64,000 bases of DNA from CAZTDU01 sp050248795 (lineage in GTDB: Bacteria > Pseudomonadota > Gammaproteobacteria > Burkholderiales > SG8-39). The stretch is from the NCBI GenBank assembly GCA_050248795.1, contig JBFWRS010000005.1, positions 58,752 through 122,751 on the forward strand, written 5' to 3'. Shown in pieces: positions 8,744 through 16,778 of this stretch. The position numbers were made by a program, and so were the translations under genes. The notes under the pieces are model-generated. The model searched no databases and was not told the DNA's origin. It saw only the letters and a program-made list of their open reading frames with translations. Numbering within the stretch: position 1 is the first letter of the stretch; every line of letters starts with the position of its first letter.

Positions 8744-9117
8744 CCGGAAGCCTTGCGCAATCCCAGCATCGCGTAGTCGACCACCGCATGGCCGCGCACG
8801 TTGACCGACACCGCCTGCGGCAACACCGCGGCGACCTCGTCGGCCATGACGCCGAACTGCCTGCCGTCGCCGTACGCATCGCGGTATTCGGCGCGGTAGT
8901 CGAACAGGTACAGGCCGATCCCGAGCGGATGGCGGCCGATGCGCACGAGGTTCTCCTTCACCGCGCGATCCGATGAGACCATGAACATGGAGCCCACCAT
9001 CATCATGTTCTCCATGCCGCCCTTGGTGCCGGCCTGCACCACGTGCCGCACCTCGCCGTAGCTGGTGAGCCGCGGCGCGGCGTAGGGCTTCTTCGGCGCA
9101 GGTACCTTCTCGTTCAT
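8740..9117 (-). CDS. RiPP precursor A1: lasso-type leader, core, S74-like C-terminal domain
   Basis: The 125-residue product is a diverged copy of A2. The leader has Y12xxP15xL17xxYG21, the candidate core spans residues 29-49 with Glu36 at position 8, and the S74-like domain starts at S49-D50 (SDRAVKEN, K54) and runs through GLYLFDY, RQFGVMADEV and AVVDYAML. Six of the 21 core residues are Met. I chose ATG 9117 over the ATG 21 bases upstream because AGGAG lies 7 bases before it and the leader then begins MNEKVPAPKK, as in other leaders. It lies 17 bases after the cyclase gene and is coupled to A2. The Thr usually at leader position -2 is replaced by Val. Confidence 0.8.
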   Translation of the reverse strand: MNEKVPAPKKPYAAPRLTSYGEVRHVVQAGTKGGMENMMMVGSMFMVSSDRAVKENLVRIGRHPLGIGLYLFDYRAEYRDAYGDGRQFGVMADEVAAVLPQAVSVNVRGHAVVDYAMLGLRKASG

Positions 9118-9134
9118 GCAGGTGCTCCTCGTCC

Positions 9135-11042
9135 TCACGCCATCGACGGTCGCGCGCCCAGCCAGCGGGCAAGCACCGCGAGCCTGAACAGGTCATAGTC
9201 CTCGTCGCCATCCTTGCGCGCGTGCCGCCGCCACGCGCGCTGCAGCGCGCCGGGATCGACCCAGCGCGCGAGCGCCGCCGCAACGCCCGCCGGATCCCAG
9301 ACGTCGCGCGCGTGGCGCGCCGCCGCGGCGACCAGCTGTTCGTGGAACTGCCAGCCGGGATGGCCTTCGATCTTCCTGCGCCAGCGCACCGGCTCCGGCA
9401 GGATTCCCGCCATGCTCGTGCGCAGCAGCAGTTTGTACCACGGGCCGTAGAGCTTGGCTTCGAGCGGCATGCGCACCGCGAACTCGAGCATGCGCCGATC
9501 GGAGAACGGGCTGCGCGGCTCCACACCCTTCGAAAGCGCGATCTGCCCGTTCACCTCGTGCGCAAAGGACAGCATGCCGGTGGTGAAGTGCCGCGCATGC
9601 CCGTGCTGCTCGCCGCCATGCGCGAGATTGCGAGCCGCCCGCGCCTGCGCCGCCCGCCGCATCGCCAGGTAGTCGCGCGCCACCGGCCGGCGCAGCAGGC
9701 GCATGTCGCCATGGGGCCTGCCGTAGCGGTTGCGCGCCTTGCGATACAGGGCGCGCAGCGCCTCCGGCGTGGCCCAGTGCAGCACCGTCCACGCGAGCGC
9801 CCGCAACTCGCCCTCGCCATGCCGGCGCCACGCGGCGAACTCGCCGGGCAGGCGCGCGAGCATGCCTTCGCGCAGGATCGCGCCCAGGCTTCGCGTCGCG
9901 CCGTAGTAGTAGAGGTCGCTCGCCATGCCGTCCATGAGGACGCGGCAGCCCCGCTGCCGCGCCGCCTCGAACAACAACGCGTCGGTGAAGCCATGGGACA
10001 GCCCGAACGGCTCGTCGAGCGCGGGGATGCCGTCGACGTAGCTGCGCCAGACTTCGCGCGCGACGCTTGACGTGATGACCGTCGCGTCGAGCCAGTCGTC
10101 CTTCAGCACCTCGCGTATGCCCGCCCAGTCGAGGCACTTGTCGCGCTCCTCGAGGACGAGCGAGTATGTCTGCAGCGGCTGGCGCAGCTCGCCGCGCATC
10201 TCGCGGCTGATGAGCGCCACGATGGACGAGGAGTCCAGCCCGCCGCTCAGCATCGCGCCCACCGGGCCGTTGCTGCGCAACCGGCACTTCACCGCGACGC
10301 GGAACTGCTCGAGAAAAGCCTCGGCGCACTCCGCGAGCGAGCCGAAGCGCAGCGCCGGCATCTCCGCCGGGTCCCAGTAGCGCCAGGCGCGCACGCCGCG
10401 CGCGTCCACGCGCATGGCGTGGCCCGCGGGCAGCCTGTCGATGCCGCGGTAGAACGTGCCGACCTCGTCGTCGCGGTCGTATTCGTCCGACAGGTAGTCG
10501 AGCAGCCGGGTCTCGTTCAGGCGCGGCGCGATGCTCCCGAGCGCCAGCAGGCCGGCGATGTCCGATGCGAACGCGAACCAGCCCTCGCCGGCGTGGTAGT
10601 GAAAGTGCCGCGTGCCCGCGGCGTCGCGCGCCGCGAACAGCCGCCGCTCGCGCGCGTCCCAGGCGAAGAAGGCGAATTCGCCGACGATGCGGCGCGGGCA
10701 ATCCTCGCCCCAGGCGAGGTACGCCTGTAGCACGAGCTCGGCGTCGGTATCGTCCCGCGGCACCGCGCCGCACGCGAGCAGCTCGCGGCGCAGCTCGGCC
10801 GCGTTGTCCACCCGGCCGTCCATCACCAGCACCACGTTCCCGTCGGCGCTCGACAGCGGCTGGTCTTCCGCGAGCGACTCGGGCGTCGTACGCAGCATGC
10901 AATGCCCGAGCGCCGCGTCACGCCCGGCCCAGTGCCGCACGCCGTCCGGGCCGCGGCTGCGCATCGCGGCCGTCATGCGCTGGAGCGCGCCCGGCGCAAC
11001 CGGCGCGCCGTCGAACCGGGCAATACCCGCGATCGCGCTCAT
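9135..11042 (-). CDS. Asparagine-synthetase-like macrolactam synthetase (lasso C role)
   Basis: The 635-residue protein has an N-terminal glutamine-amidotransferase fold and a C-terminal synthetase domain with the PP-loop SGGLDSS at 266-272. The protein begins MSAIAG, so the nucleophilic Cys2 of true glutaminases is a Ser and ammonia release is not expected. Lasso C proteins show the same loss: they adenylate the core Asp/Glu side chain and join it to the core N-terminus. The gene directly follows the B2 peptidase (ATGA overlap) and precedes the precursors, which is the classical order. The AsnB at 29181-31166 in this window keeps its Cys2, a useful contrast. Asparagine synthesis is unlikely. 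Confidence 0.88.
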   Translation of the reverse strand: MSAIAGIARFDGAPVAPGALQRMTAAMRSRGPDGVRHWAGRDAALGHCMLRTTPESLAEDQPLSSADGNVVLVMDGRVDNAAELRRELLACGAVPRDDTDAELVLQAYLAWGEDCPRRIVGEFAFFAWDARERRLFAARDAAGTRHFHYHAGEGWFAFASDIAGLLALGSIAPRLNETRLLDYLSDEYDRDDEVGTFYRGIDRLPAGHAMRVDARGVRAWRYWDPAEMPALRFGSLAECAEAFLEQFRVAVKCRLRSNGPVGAMLSGGLDSSSIVALISREMRGELRQPLQTYSLVLEERDKCLDWAGIREVLKDDWLDATVITSSVAREVWRSYVDGIPALDEPFGLSHGFTDALLFEAARQRGCRVLMDGMASDLYYYGATRSLGAILREGMLARLPGEFAAWRRHGEGELRALAWTVLHWATPEALRALYRKARNRYGRPHGDMRLLRRPVARDYLAMRRAAQARAARNLAHGGEQHGHARHFTTGMLSFAHEVNGQIALSKGVEPRSPFSDRRMLEFAVRMPLEAKLYGPWYKLLLRTSMAGILPEPVRWRRKIEGHPGWQFHEQLVAAAARHARDVWDPAGVAAALARWVDPGALQRAWRRHARKDGDEDYDLFRLAVLARWLGARPSMA

Positions 11043-11485
11043 CGCGAACCCCCGGCCACGCGCGGCAGCTCGAACACCGCGTAGCGGCGCGCGCCGCCCT
11101 GCGCATCGTTCAGCGCCGCGCCCCGGAGCTCGACCCACGCGTGCGACTCGATGCCGCTTTCCGTCCTGCGCACGCCGATGCGCAGCTCTCCGCGCAGGCC
11201 GCGCCTGCCCAGCAGGCGCACGAGCAGCAGCGAGCGCGCGAGGCAGGTGGACACGCCCGGCAGTACGCTCCCCGCGGCAGCTACCAGCGCGCCGATCCTC
11301 GCCGCGCCGGGCCCGCATCCAGCGTCGGACGGCGCCCCGTGCGCGGCCGCGGCCCATTCCCGCATGCGCGCGAAGCCGCGCACGCGCAGGCCGGCGCGCA
11401 CCAGCGGCAGCAGCAGCAGCGCGCAGACGAAGACCCGCTTCTCGGCAGCCGGCAGCACAAGGAACCTGGCGAGCCGCGAGCTCAT
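11039..11485 (-). CDS. Lasso peptide B2-type transglutaminase-like leader peptidase
   Basis: The 148-residue protein matches the Transglut_core3 family (PF13471) used as leader peptidase in split-B lasso systems. The catalytic triad is readable: Cys81 in STCLARSLLL, His115 in SHAWVEL and Asp127 in LNDAQ. A hydrophobic segment near residues 19-31 suggests membrane association, which is common in this family. It overlaps the polymerase stop and the cyclase start by ATGA on both sides. It should remove the leaders of A1 and A2 once the PqqD protein has bound them. The small size is normal for B2 proteins. Confidence 0.9.
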   Translation of the reverse strand: MSSRLARFLVLPAAEKRVFVCALLLLPLVRAGLRVRGFARMREWAAAAHGAPSDAGCGPGAARIGALVAAAGSVLPGVSTCLARSLLLVRLLGRRGLRGELRIGVRRTESGIESHAWVELRGAALNDAQGGARRYAVFELPRVAGGSR

Positions 11486-12879
11486 GGCGCGCGAGGCCCG
11501 CCGTTCTTCGCGCCGTTGCCGTGCAGGCGCGAGATCCACGCGAATGCCAGCACCAGCATGAAGGTCAGCGCGTTGGCGGGAATCCGCAGGCTGAAATCCA
11601 CCGCACTGTGCATCATCAGGGCGATGATACTCATCATCGCGCCGAACGAGAGGCCGCGCATCAACGGGTCGCGGCGCAGCTGATGCGCGCGCAGCGCGGC
11701 GACGAAGGACAGCACCACCATCGCGCCGAGCAGGCCCAGGCCGATGAGGCCGGCTTCCGCCGCGAACTCCAGGTAGTCGTTGTGCGCGTGCGTGTAGGCG
11801 CCCGCGGTGGCCTCGCCGCTGTAGCGCGGGAAGGCCGCGTGGAACGTGCCCAGTCCCGAACCCGTGAGCGGATAGTCTCGCCACATGCTCAGCGCGTATC
11901 CGGCGACTTCGTCGCGATCCTCGGCCTGGGCGCTGCTCTCGGCGACGCGCTGCACCACGCGCTCGGCGCCGAAGTAGGTGCCGACCACGAGCAGGTCGAT
12001 GGCGATCAGGCTCGCGATCAGCACCACCATCGAGCGCGTGGCGCGCCGCGAGAGCACCAGGCCGATGACGCCCGCGGCCAGCAGGGCGACGAAGAACGAC
12101 GCGTTGCCCATGCGCGAATGCGTCATCACCAGCGCGATCACCATCGCCATCAGGCCGAGCCGCAGCCCCATCTTCGGCGTCACCATCCACTGCAGCAGCC
12201 TGCGCAGGAACTCGCGCCAGCTGGCATGCCGTTCGCCCGACAGCGTGGCGATCAGCAGGCCGATGCCGATCGACAGGCAGATCACGAGGTAGGCGGCATA
12301 GTGGTTGCGGTTGACGAAGCTGCCCGATGCGTACTCGCCCGGGCTCGACAGCGACGCGATGGCGCCGTACGCCGCCTGCGCGATGCCCGAGAGCACGAGC
12401 ACCACCGCCGCCGCGAGGATGCGCCGGTGCGTGCCGAGCAGCGCCAGCCCGAGCAGCAGGAAAGCCACGTATGCCGTGCTCGCGCACGCCGCTTCGAGCG
12501 TGGCGTGCGGATCGAGCGACAGCGGCGCGGTGGCGCGTTGCGGATGCGCCGTCACGTGCCAGGCCGCGGCCTGCGGCGACAGCATCTCCAGCCACGCCAC
12601 CGGCAGGGGCAGCAGCTGCAGCCACGCGTAGCCGACCCACGAGCCCGCGCACAGCAGCATCGGCCAGGCGTCGCGCAGGATGCGCGGCAGCGGCTGCGAA
12701 GCGCGCAGCGCGCCGGCCAGCCACCACAGCGCAAGCAGCAGCACGCACACCTGCAGCAGCGCCGCGGACCAGGGCCGGTTGCTGCCCAGGGGGATCGGCG
12801 CCCACACCAGCAAGCCGAGGTACAGCGCGAGCATCGCCCGCCCGCCCAGGTACGCCCCTGCCGCTGCAGCCGCGGGCAT
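11482..12879 (-). CDS. O-antigen ligase / Wzy_C family membrane protein
   Basis: The 465-residue protein has ten or more hydrophobic helices and the Wzy_C signatures SFVNRNHYAAYL near residue 195, then TGSGLGTFHAAFP and AHNDYLEFAAEAGLIG in the large periplasmic loop. The family includes WaaL ligases and polysaccharide polymerases, which transfer undecaprenyl-linked glycans in the periplasm. With the BY-kinase and FecR genes upstream, a polymerase or ligase for an exopolysaccharide is likely; glycosylation of another acceptor cannot be excluded. ATG 12879 lies 20 bases after the FecR stop; the ribosome site is weak. It is coupled by ATGA to the B2 peptidase, tying the polysaccharide and RiPP halves of the operon together. 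Confidence 0.85.
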   Translation of the reverse strand: MPAAAAAGAYLGGRAMLALYLGLLVWAPIPLGSNRPWSAALLQVCVLLLALWWLAGALRASQPLPRILRDAWPMLLCAGSWVGYAWLQLLPLPVAWLEMLSPQAAAWHVTAHPQRATAPLSLDPHATLEAACASTAYVAFLLLGLALLGTHRRILAAAVVLVLSGIAQAAYGAIASLSSPGEYASGSFVNRNHYAAYLVICLSIGIGLLIATLSGERHASWREFLRRLLQWMVTPKMGLRLGLMAMVIALVMTHSRMGNASFFVALLAAGVIGLVLSRRATRSMVVLIASLIAIDLLVVGTYFGAERVVQRVAESSAQAEDRDEVAGYALSMWRDYPLTGSGLGTFHAAFPRYSGEATAGAYTHAHNDYLEFAAEAGLIGLGLLGAMVVLSFVAALRAHQLRRDPLMRGLSFGAMMSIIALMMHSAVDFSLRIPANALTFMLVLAFAWISRLHGNGAKNGGPRAP

Positions 12880-12899
12880 CGGCGAGGCCCCGATGCCGG

Positions 12900-13697
12900 T
12901 CAGCAGGGGCTGCCGACACAGCCTCCGCCGCCGCCCGGCGTCACCGCCACGGGCGGCAGCGGCGGCGGCGGCGGATCGGACGCGACGCCGGCACCTGGCG
13001 CCGGCAGCGTGGCGATCAGGTCCGCGGCCGAGTCCCGCACCGCGTTGATCCGCGCGGCGAGCTCGGCGGGCATCGCCGACAGCGGCATCACCACGGCCTC
13101 GCCCCCGGCGATCCAGCGTGCGGACTCGCCGCTGCTCAACGTCCGCTCCGCGCCCGAGGGGGAGACCAGCACGACCTCCCCGCTGGTGACGTGCAGCGCG
13201 CCGGACCTCAGCGCGGCCGACTCCACGACCAGCGTGAACTCCACAGGGTCGCCGCCGAGGACGATGACCCGGGCACCGGCTCCTGTTGCGCGCGCGGCCA
13301 TTGGGCGCGCACGGGCGATCGCGCCGCCGAGGAACCGTACCGCGCCCTCGACCAGCGAGAACTCGAACTCGGAGGCGTCCGGGTTGCGGCTGTCGAAACG
13401 GAAACGCTCGATGCGCGCGTTCGTTTCCCTGTCCATGTCGAGCAGCTGGCCATCCGTGAACTCGAGCTCCACCGCCGCATCCGGCCCCGCGATGATGCTC
13501 GAGCCCACCGCGATGTTGCTTCCAGGCTTGAGCGCGACCCTGGCGGCCAGCGCAGTGCGCGCATACGCGTGTCCTTCGAGCGCGCGGACCCTGCCCACCT
13601 GGCCCGCGGCTTCGACGGTGAACATGGCGGCGAACGCGAAGCCGAGCGCGACGACCAGGCTGCGGCCGACGCCGCGCGATGCGCGGGCGAGCCTCAT
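12900..13697 (-). CDS. FecR-domain periplasmic protein with Pro/Gly-rich tail
   Basis: The 265-residue protein begins with a signal peptide (SLVVALGFAFAAMFTVEAAG) and continues with a FecR-like fold: VGRVRALEGHAYART, LKPGSNIAVGSSI, then VELEFTDGQLLDMD and a second beta unit around VTSGEVVLVSPSGAERTLSSGES. The tail is proline-rich (PPPPPLPP) and ends GGGGG-CVGSPC, with two Cys near the C-terminus. No FecI sigma factor or TonB receptor is nearby, so it is probably a structural periplasmic domain rather than an iron signal transducer. It pairs with the TPR-like gene upstream (ATGA overlap), the same pair found at 21437-23136. ATG 13697 was chosen because it starts the signal peptide. Confidence 0.75.
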   Translation of the reverse strand: MRLARASRGVGRSLVVALGFAFAAMFTVEAAGQVGRVRALEGHAYARTALAARVALKPGSNIAVGSSIIAGPDAAVELEFTDGQLLDMDRETNARIERFRFDSRNPDASEFEFSLVEGAVRFLGGAIARARPMAARATGAGARVIVLGGDPVEFTLVVESAALRSGALHVTSGEVVLVSPSGAERTLSSGESARWIAGGEAVVMPLSAMPAELAARINAVRDSAADLIATLPAPGAGVASDPPPPPLPPVAVTPGGGGGCVGSPC

Positions 13698-14398
13698 GAC
13701 GCCGCTCCGGAATCGCCGGCGGCGCTCCCGCAGCCTGCGCCGGCGAGGCGGCGATACGCCGCGTGCGCGCAGACCAGGTCGAGGCGCTGGTAGGACTTCA
13801 CCAGCGCGAGCATGCCAGACGCGTCGCGCAGCGCAGCCCGCCCGATCGCCTGCGACAGCGCGTCGCGCGTCGCGGCATCGAGCCGCCGCCAGCCCGCCAG
13901 GCCGACGAACACCGTCGTGCGTTGCGCCGCGGGCTCCCATGGCCCGAGCGCGTCGGCATGGCGCAGCGCCGCCGACATCTCCGCATCGAACTCGTCCAGG
14001 TAGAGTTTCGCCAGCGCGAGGTTCGCCCACAGGAACGGCGAGGTCGGGCGCGCGCGCAGCGCGGCGCGGTAGTGGTCGCGCGCCTCGCGCGCGGCCGCGA
14101 CCGCGGCCTGCGGTTGCGACGCGGCGCGCATCTTCGCCAGCGACAGCGCGCCCATCAGTCCGAGCGCCTCGGGACTGGCCGGCGCATGGTGCAGGCTCGC
14201 GCGCAGGTGCGCCTCGGCGGCGGCTACCGCCCGCGCTTCCGGCGCGCGCCTCGCCGCTGCCCAGCGCTCGACGTAGGCGTGGGCCTGCTGCACGTGGAAT
14301 CCGGAAGCGCCGAGGCGGGCGGACTGCACGGCGGCCGCCGCGGCCGCGACGAAGAGGATCGCCAGCAAGCCCCTGCGGCCGAGTGCGCGCGCGCCCAC
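13694..14398 (-). CDS. TPR-like envelope protein, paralogue of 21437-22093
   Basis: The 234-residue protein has one N-terminal membrane anchor or signal (LLAILFVAAAAAAV) and helical pairs resembling tetratricopeptide repeats. The segment SPFLWANLALAKL, then ALRHADALGPWEP closely parallels SPYTWANIAFVKS and ALRHAAAFGPWEP in the gene at 21437. It may belong to the VpsP-like polysaccharide biosynthesis proteins, but I cannot confirm this. The start is GTG, one base after the kinase stop (TAG-C-GTG), and its stop overlaps the FecR start. It probably works in the periplasm with the FecR protein during polymer assembly. Confidence 0.7.
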   Translation of the reverse strand: MGARALGRRGLLAILFVAAAAAAVQSARLGASGFHVQQAHAYVERWAAARRAPEARAVAAAEAHLRASLHHAPASPEALGLMGALSLAKMRAASQPQAAVAAAREARDHYRAALRARPTSPFLWANLALAKLYLDEFDAEMSAALRHADALGPWEPAAQRTTVFVGLAGWRRLDAATRDALSQAIGRAALRDASGMLALVKSYQRLDLVCAHAAYRRLAGAGCGSAAGDSGAAS

Positions 14399-14399
14399 G

Positions 14400-16622
14400 C
14401 TAGCTCGCGTAGTGGTAGCCGTACTTGCGGTAGTACTTGCTGCCGAAGCCGCTGTGCTCGCCGTAGTACTTGTCGGCCGCCTCGATGTCGATCTGGTTGA
14501 GCACCGTGCCGAGGATCGGCGCGTCGACGCGCCGCAGCCGCCCGAGGGCGTGCCGCGCCACCGGGTAGGGCGTGCTGCTCGCCTTGATGACGAACAGCAC
14601 CGAAGTCGCGAGCTGCGAGAGCATCACCGCCTCGCTGACCAGCTGCACCGGCGGGCTGTCGATGACGATGACATCGTAGTCGTCGATCAGCGCCTGCATC
14701 GCGGTCGCGAAGCCCGGCGAGGACAGGAGCGTGAGCGGGTTCGCCGGCGCGCGGCCCGCCTGCAGCACGTGCAGCCGGGAGCCGGGAATCTGCACCACGC
14801 ACTCCTCCGGGTCCAGTCCGTTGCTGACCATGCCGGCGAGGCCCGGGCGCTCGGCCTCGACGCCGTAGACCTTGCCCACCTTGGGGCGGCGCATGTCGGC
14901 CTCGAGCAGCAGCGTCTTCTTCACTTCGCACAGCGACAGCGCGAGGTTGCTCGCGACCGTGGACTTGCCTTCCTCGGGGATCGACGAGGTCACCAGCACG
15001 ACCTGCTTGCGCGACTCGATGCCGGACAGCAGGAGCGCGCTGCGCACCGTGCGTATCGCCTCCGAGAACGCGTTCGGGCTCGCCTCCTGGTACATCCGCT
15101 CCACCGGAATGCCGTCCGCCGACACGGTCTTCGGGAGAACGCCGATCGAGCGCGAGTCCAGTCGCGCCTCGGCCTCGTGGCTGGACTTCAGCCGGTTGTC
15201 CAGGCGCTCGGCCAGGATCGCGAGCGCGATGCCGAGCAGCAGTGCCGCCAGCACCGCGGCGCCGACGATGTTGCGCTTGTTCGGGCCGTACGGGCCGGTG
15301 GGCACGGTGGCCGAGTCGATCACGCGCGCCACCGCGGACTCCATGTCGCCGGCGCGCGCCTGGCGATCGCGCTGCACGAACTCCTCGTAGATCTTGCGAT
15401 TCGCCTGCACCTCGCGCTCGAGCGACTGCAGCTCGAACTCCTTGCGGTTCTGCGCCTGCACCGCGCCCTTCGCGTCGGCGAGCGCGCGTTCGATCGCCGC
15501 CTCGTTGGCGCGCGTGAGCTCGAACTCCTTGGAGATGGTGCGGATGACCGACTCGACCTGCAAGCGCAGGTTCTCCTGCGCGGAGGTCACTTCAGCCGCG
15601 GCAGACTGGTACCTCGGATGATCCGGGCCGTAGCGCTTGGAGGCCTCGTTGAACTTGCGCGCCGCCTCCGCCGCGACCTCGCGGGAGCGCTGGATGGACG
15701 GATGGCGCTGCACCGCCGGGAGCGTCTGCAGCACCTCGGCGGAGCCGCCCTTGAGCGCGGCGGAAACCTGCGCGTGCAGCGCCTCGGCGTCGGCGCGCTT
15801 CTGCCGCGCCTCGATCAGCGACAGCGTCAGTGCCTCGAGCTGGCGGCTCGCGCCGGCATTGCTGCCGCCCCTGGTTTCGACGATCTTCTCGCGATCGCGG
15901 AACGCCTGCAGCGCGCGCTCGGACTCGGTGAGCTTTTCCTTCAGCGCCTCGGCCTGCCTGGACAGGAACTCCGTGGCGCGGCGTCCGACCTGCGCGCGCG
16001 CCTCGAGGTCGGCAATGATGTAGATCATCGCCAGCGTGTTGGGCACGCGCGCGGCAATCTCGGGGTCGGTGGAGTCGAAGTGCAGCTTGACGATCTGGGT
16101 GTTGCGCACCGGTTCCAGGCTGGTGCCGCCCATCACGCTCGCCACCACGCCGGGCTCGATGGCGCGGTCGTCAGGCTGCGCGGCCTCGGGTTCCGGCGCT
16201 TGCTGCGGCAGCCACTTCGCGTACCAGGGCGGCGGCGCCTGGCGCGGGTCGAACGCCGGGTGGCGCGTCAGGCCCATCACGCGCACCAGCTTCTCGGCGA
16301 ACTCGCGCGACTTGATGATCTCGTACTGGGTAAGGAAATAGTCGCGCGATGCGCCCCAGTACCAAGCCTGCTGGACTTCCTCGTTGGACACCGCTTTCGC
16401 GCGATAGCCTTCGACCATCACCGTGGCGGTGCCGCGGTACACCGGCGGCAGGCTGTGCGCGTAGATCGCCGCCAGCACGCCTACCGCGATCACCAGCGCG
16501 GCGATGCCCCATTTGTTGCGGTTGACCGCGCGCCAGTAGCGCACAAGGTCGAGCGTCTCCTGCTCGGGCTTGTGCGGCGTGAAGGCTTCGAGATCGACCT
16601 CGCGCCTGACCGGGGTATTCAT
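14400..16622 (-). CDS. Wzc-like polysaccharide co-polymerase with BY-type tyrosine kinase
   Basis: The 740-residue inner-membrane protein has the Wzz/GNVR architecture: a first helix near residues 36-55, a long periplasmic coiled region, then a second helix before residue 460. The cytoplasmic end is a bacterial tyrosine kinase with Walker A (IPEEGKST, about 548-555), Walker A' (LLLEADMRRP) and Walker B (VIVIDSPP). The last ~20 residues hold a cluster of Tyr (KYYGEH, KYYRKYGYHY) as autophosphorylation sites. Such proteins set chain length and gate export through an outer-membrane Wza channel. It is the first gene of the operon ending at 3173. It is related to the GNVR protein at 62478, which cannot be checked for a kinase domain. 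Confidence 0.93.
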   Translation of the reverse strand: MNTPVRREVDLEAFTPHKPEQETLDLVRYWRAVNRNKWGIAALVIAVGVLAAIYAHSLPPVYRGTATVMVEGYRAKAVSNEEVQQAWYWGASRDYFLTQYEIIKSREFAEKLVRVMGLTRHPAFDPRQAPPPWYAKWLPQQAPEPEAAQPDDRAIEPGVVASVMGGTSLEPVRNTQIVKLHFDSTDPEIAARVPNTLAMIYIIADLEARAQVGRRATEFLSRQAEALKEKLTESERALQAFRDREKIVETRGGSNAGASRQLEALTLSLIEARQKRADAEALHAQVSAALKGGSAEVLQTLPAVQRHPSIQRSREVAAEAARKFNEASKRYGPDHPRYQSAAAEVTSAQENLRLQVESVIRTISKEFELTRANEAAIERALADAKGAVQAQNRKEFELQSLEREVQANRKIYEEFVQRDRQARAGDMESAVARVIDSATVPTGPYGPNKRNIVGAAVLAALLLGIALAILAERLDNRLKSSHEAEARLDSRSIGVLPKTVSADGIPVERMYQEASPNAFSEAIRTVRSALLLSGIESRKQVVLVTSSIPEEGKSTVASNLALSLCEVKKTLLLEADMRRPKVGKVYGVEAERPGLAGMVSNGLDPEECVVQIPGSRLHVLQAGRAPANPLTLLSSPGFATAMQALIDDYDVIVIDSPPVQLVSEAVMLSQLATSVLFVIKASSTPYPVARHALGRLRRVDAPILGTVLNQIDIEAADKYYGEHSGFGSKYYRKYGYHYAS

Positions 16623-16778
16623 CGGCTCAGAGGACTCCGCAGTTCATGCCTGCATTGTAACAAGATCCCCTTATCCGTTATTCCGTCCCCTGTCAGATAG
16701 TGCGCATTTTGTCGAATGCTTTCAAATGCATATGACAGTTCTTCACAAAACAGTCACTTATCATTTAGTCCGCCGCGC
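16623..16778 (-). promoter_or_regulatory. AT-rich intergenic region, likely promoter of the 16622-3173 operon
   Basis: This 156-bp gap is much richer in A and T than its surroundings and precedes the first gene of a ~13.4-kb minus-strand gene series. On the minus strand a TTGAAA followed after 17 bases by CACTAT, and a TACAAT nearer the gene, are possible promoter elements, but neither pair is strong. No terminator for the MraY-like gene upstream was recognised, so read-through is possible. Confidence 0.4.

Noticed and set aside
8345..9117. S74 domains as remains of a phage tail fibre
   Set aside because: No other phage gene nearby, complete RiPP leaders in front, two coupled copies in an operon with lasso enzymes.
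12940..12975. GGC-repeat microsatellite
   Set aside because: Explained by the proline-rich coding tail of the FecR gene.
10612..14403. A 1263-codon plus-strand ORF
   Set aside because: It lies opposite the operon with Arg/Ala/Pro-rich nonsense composition; GC-rich antisense shadow.
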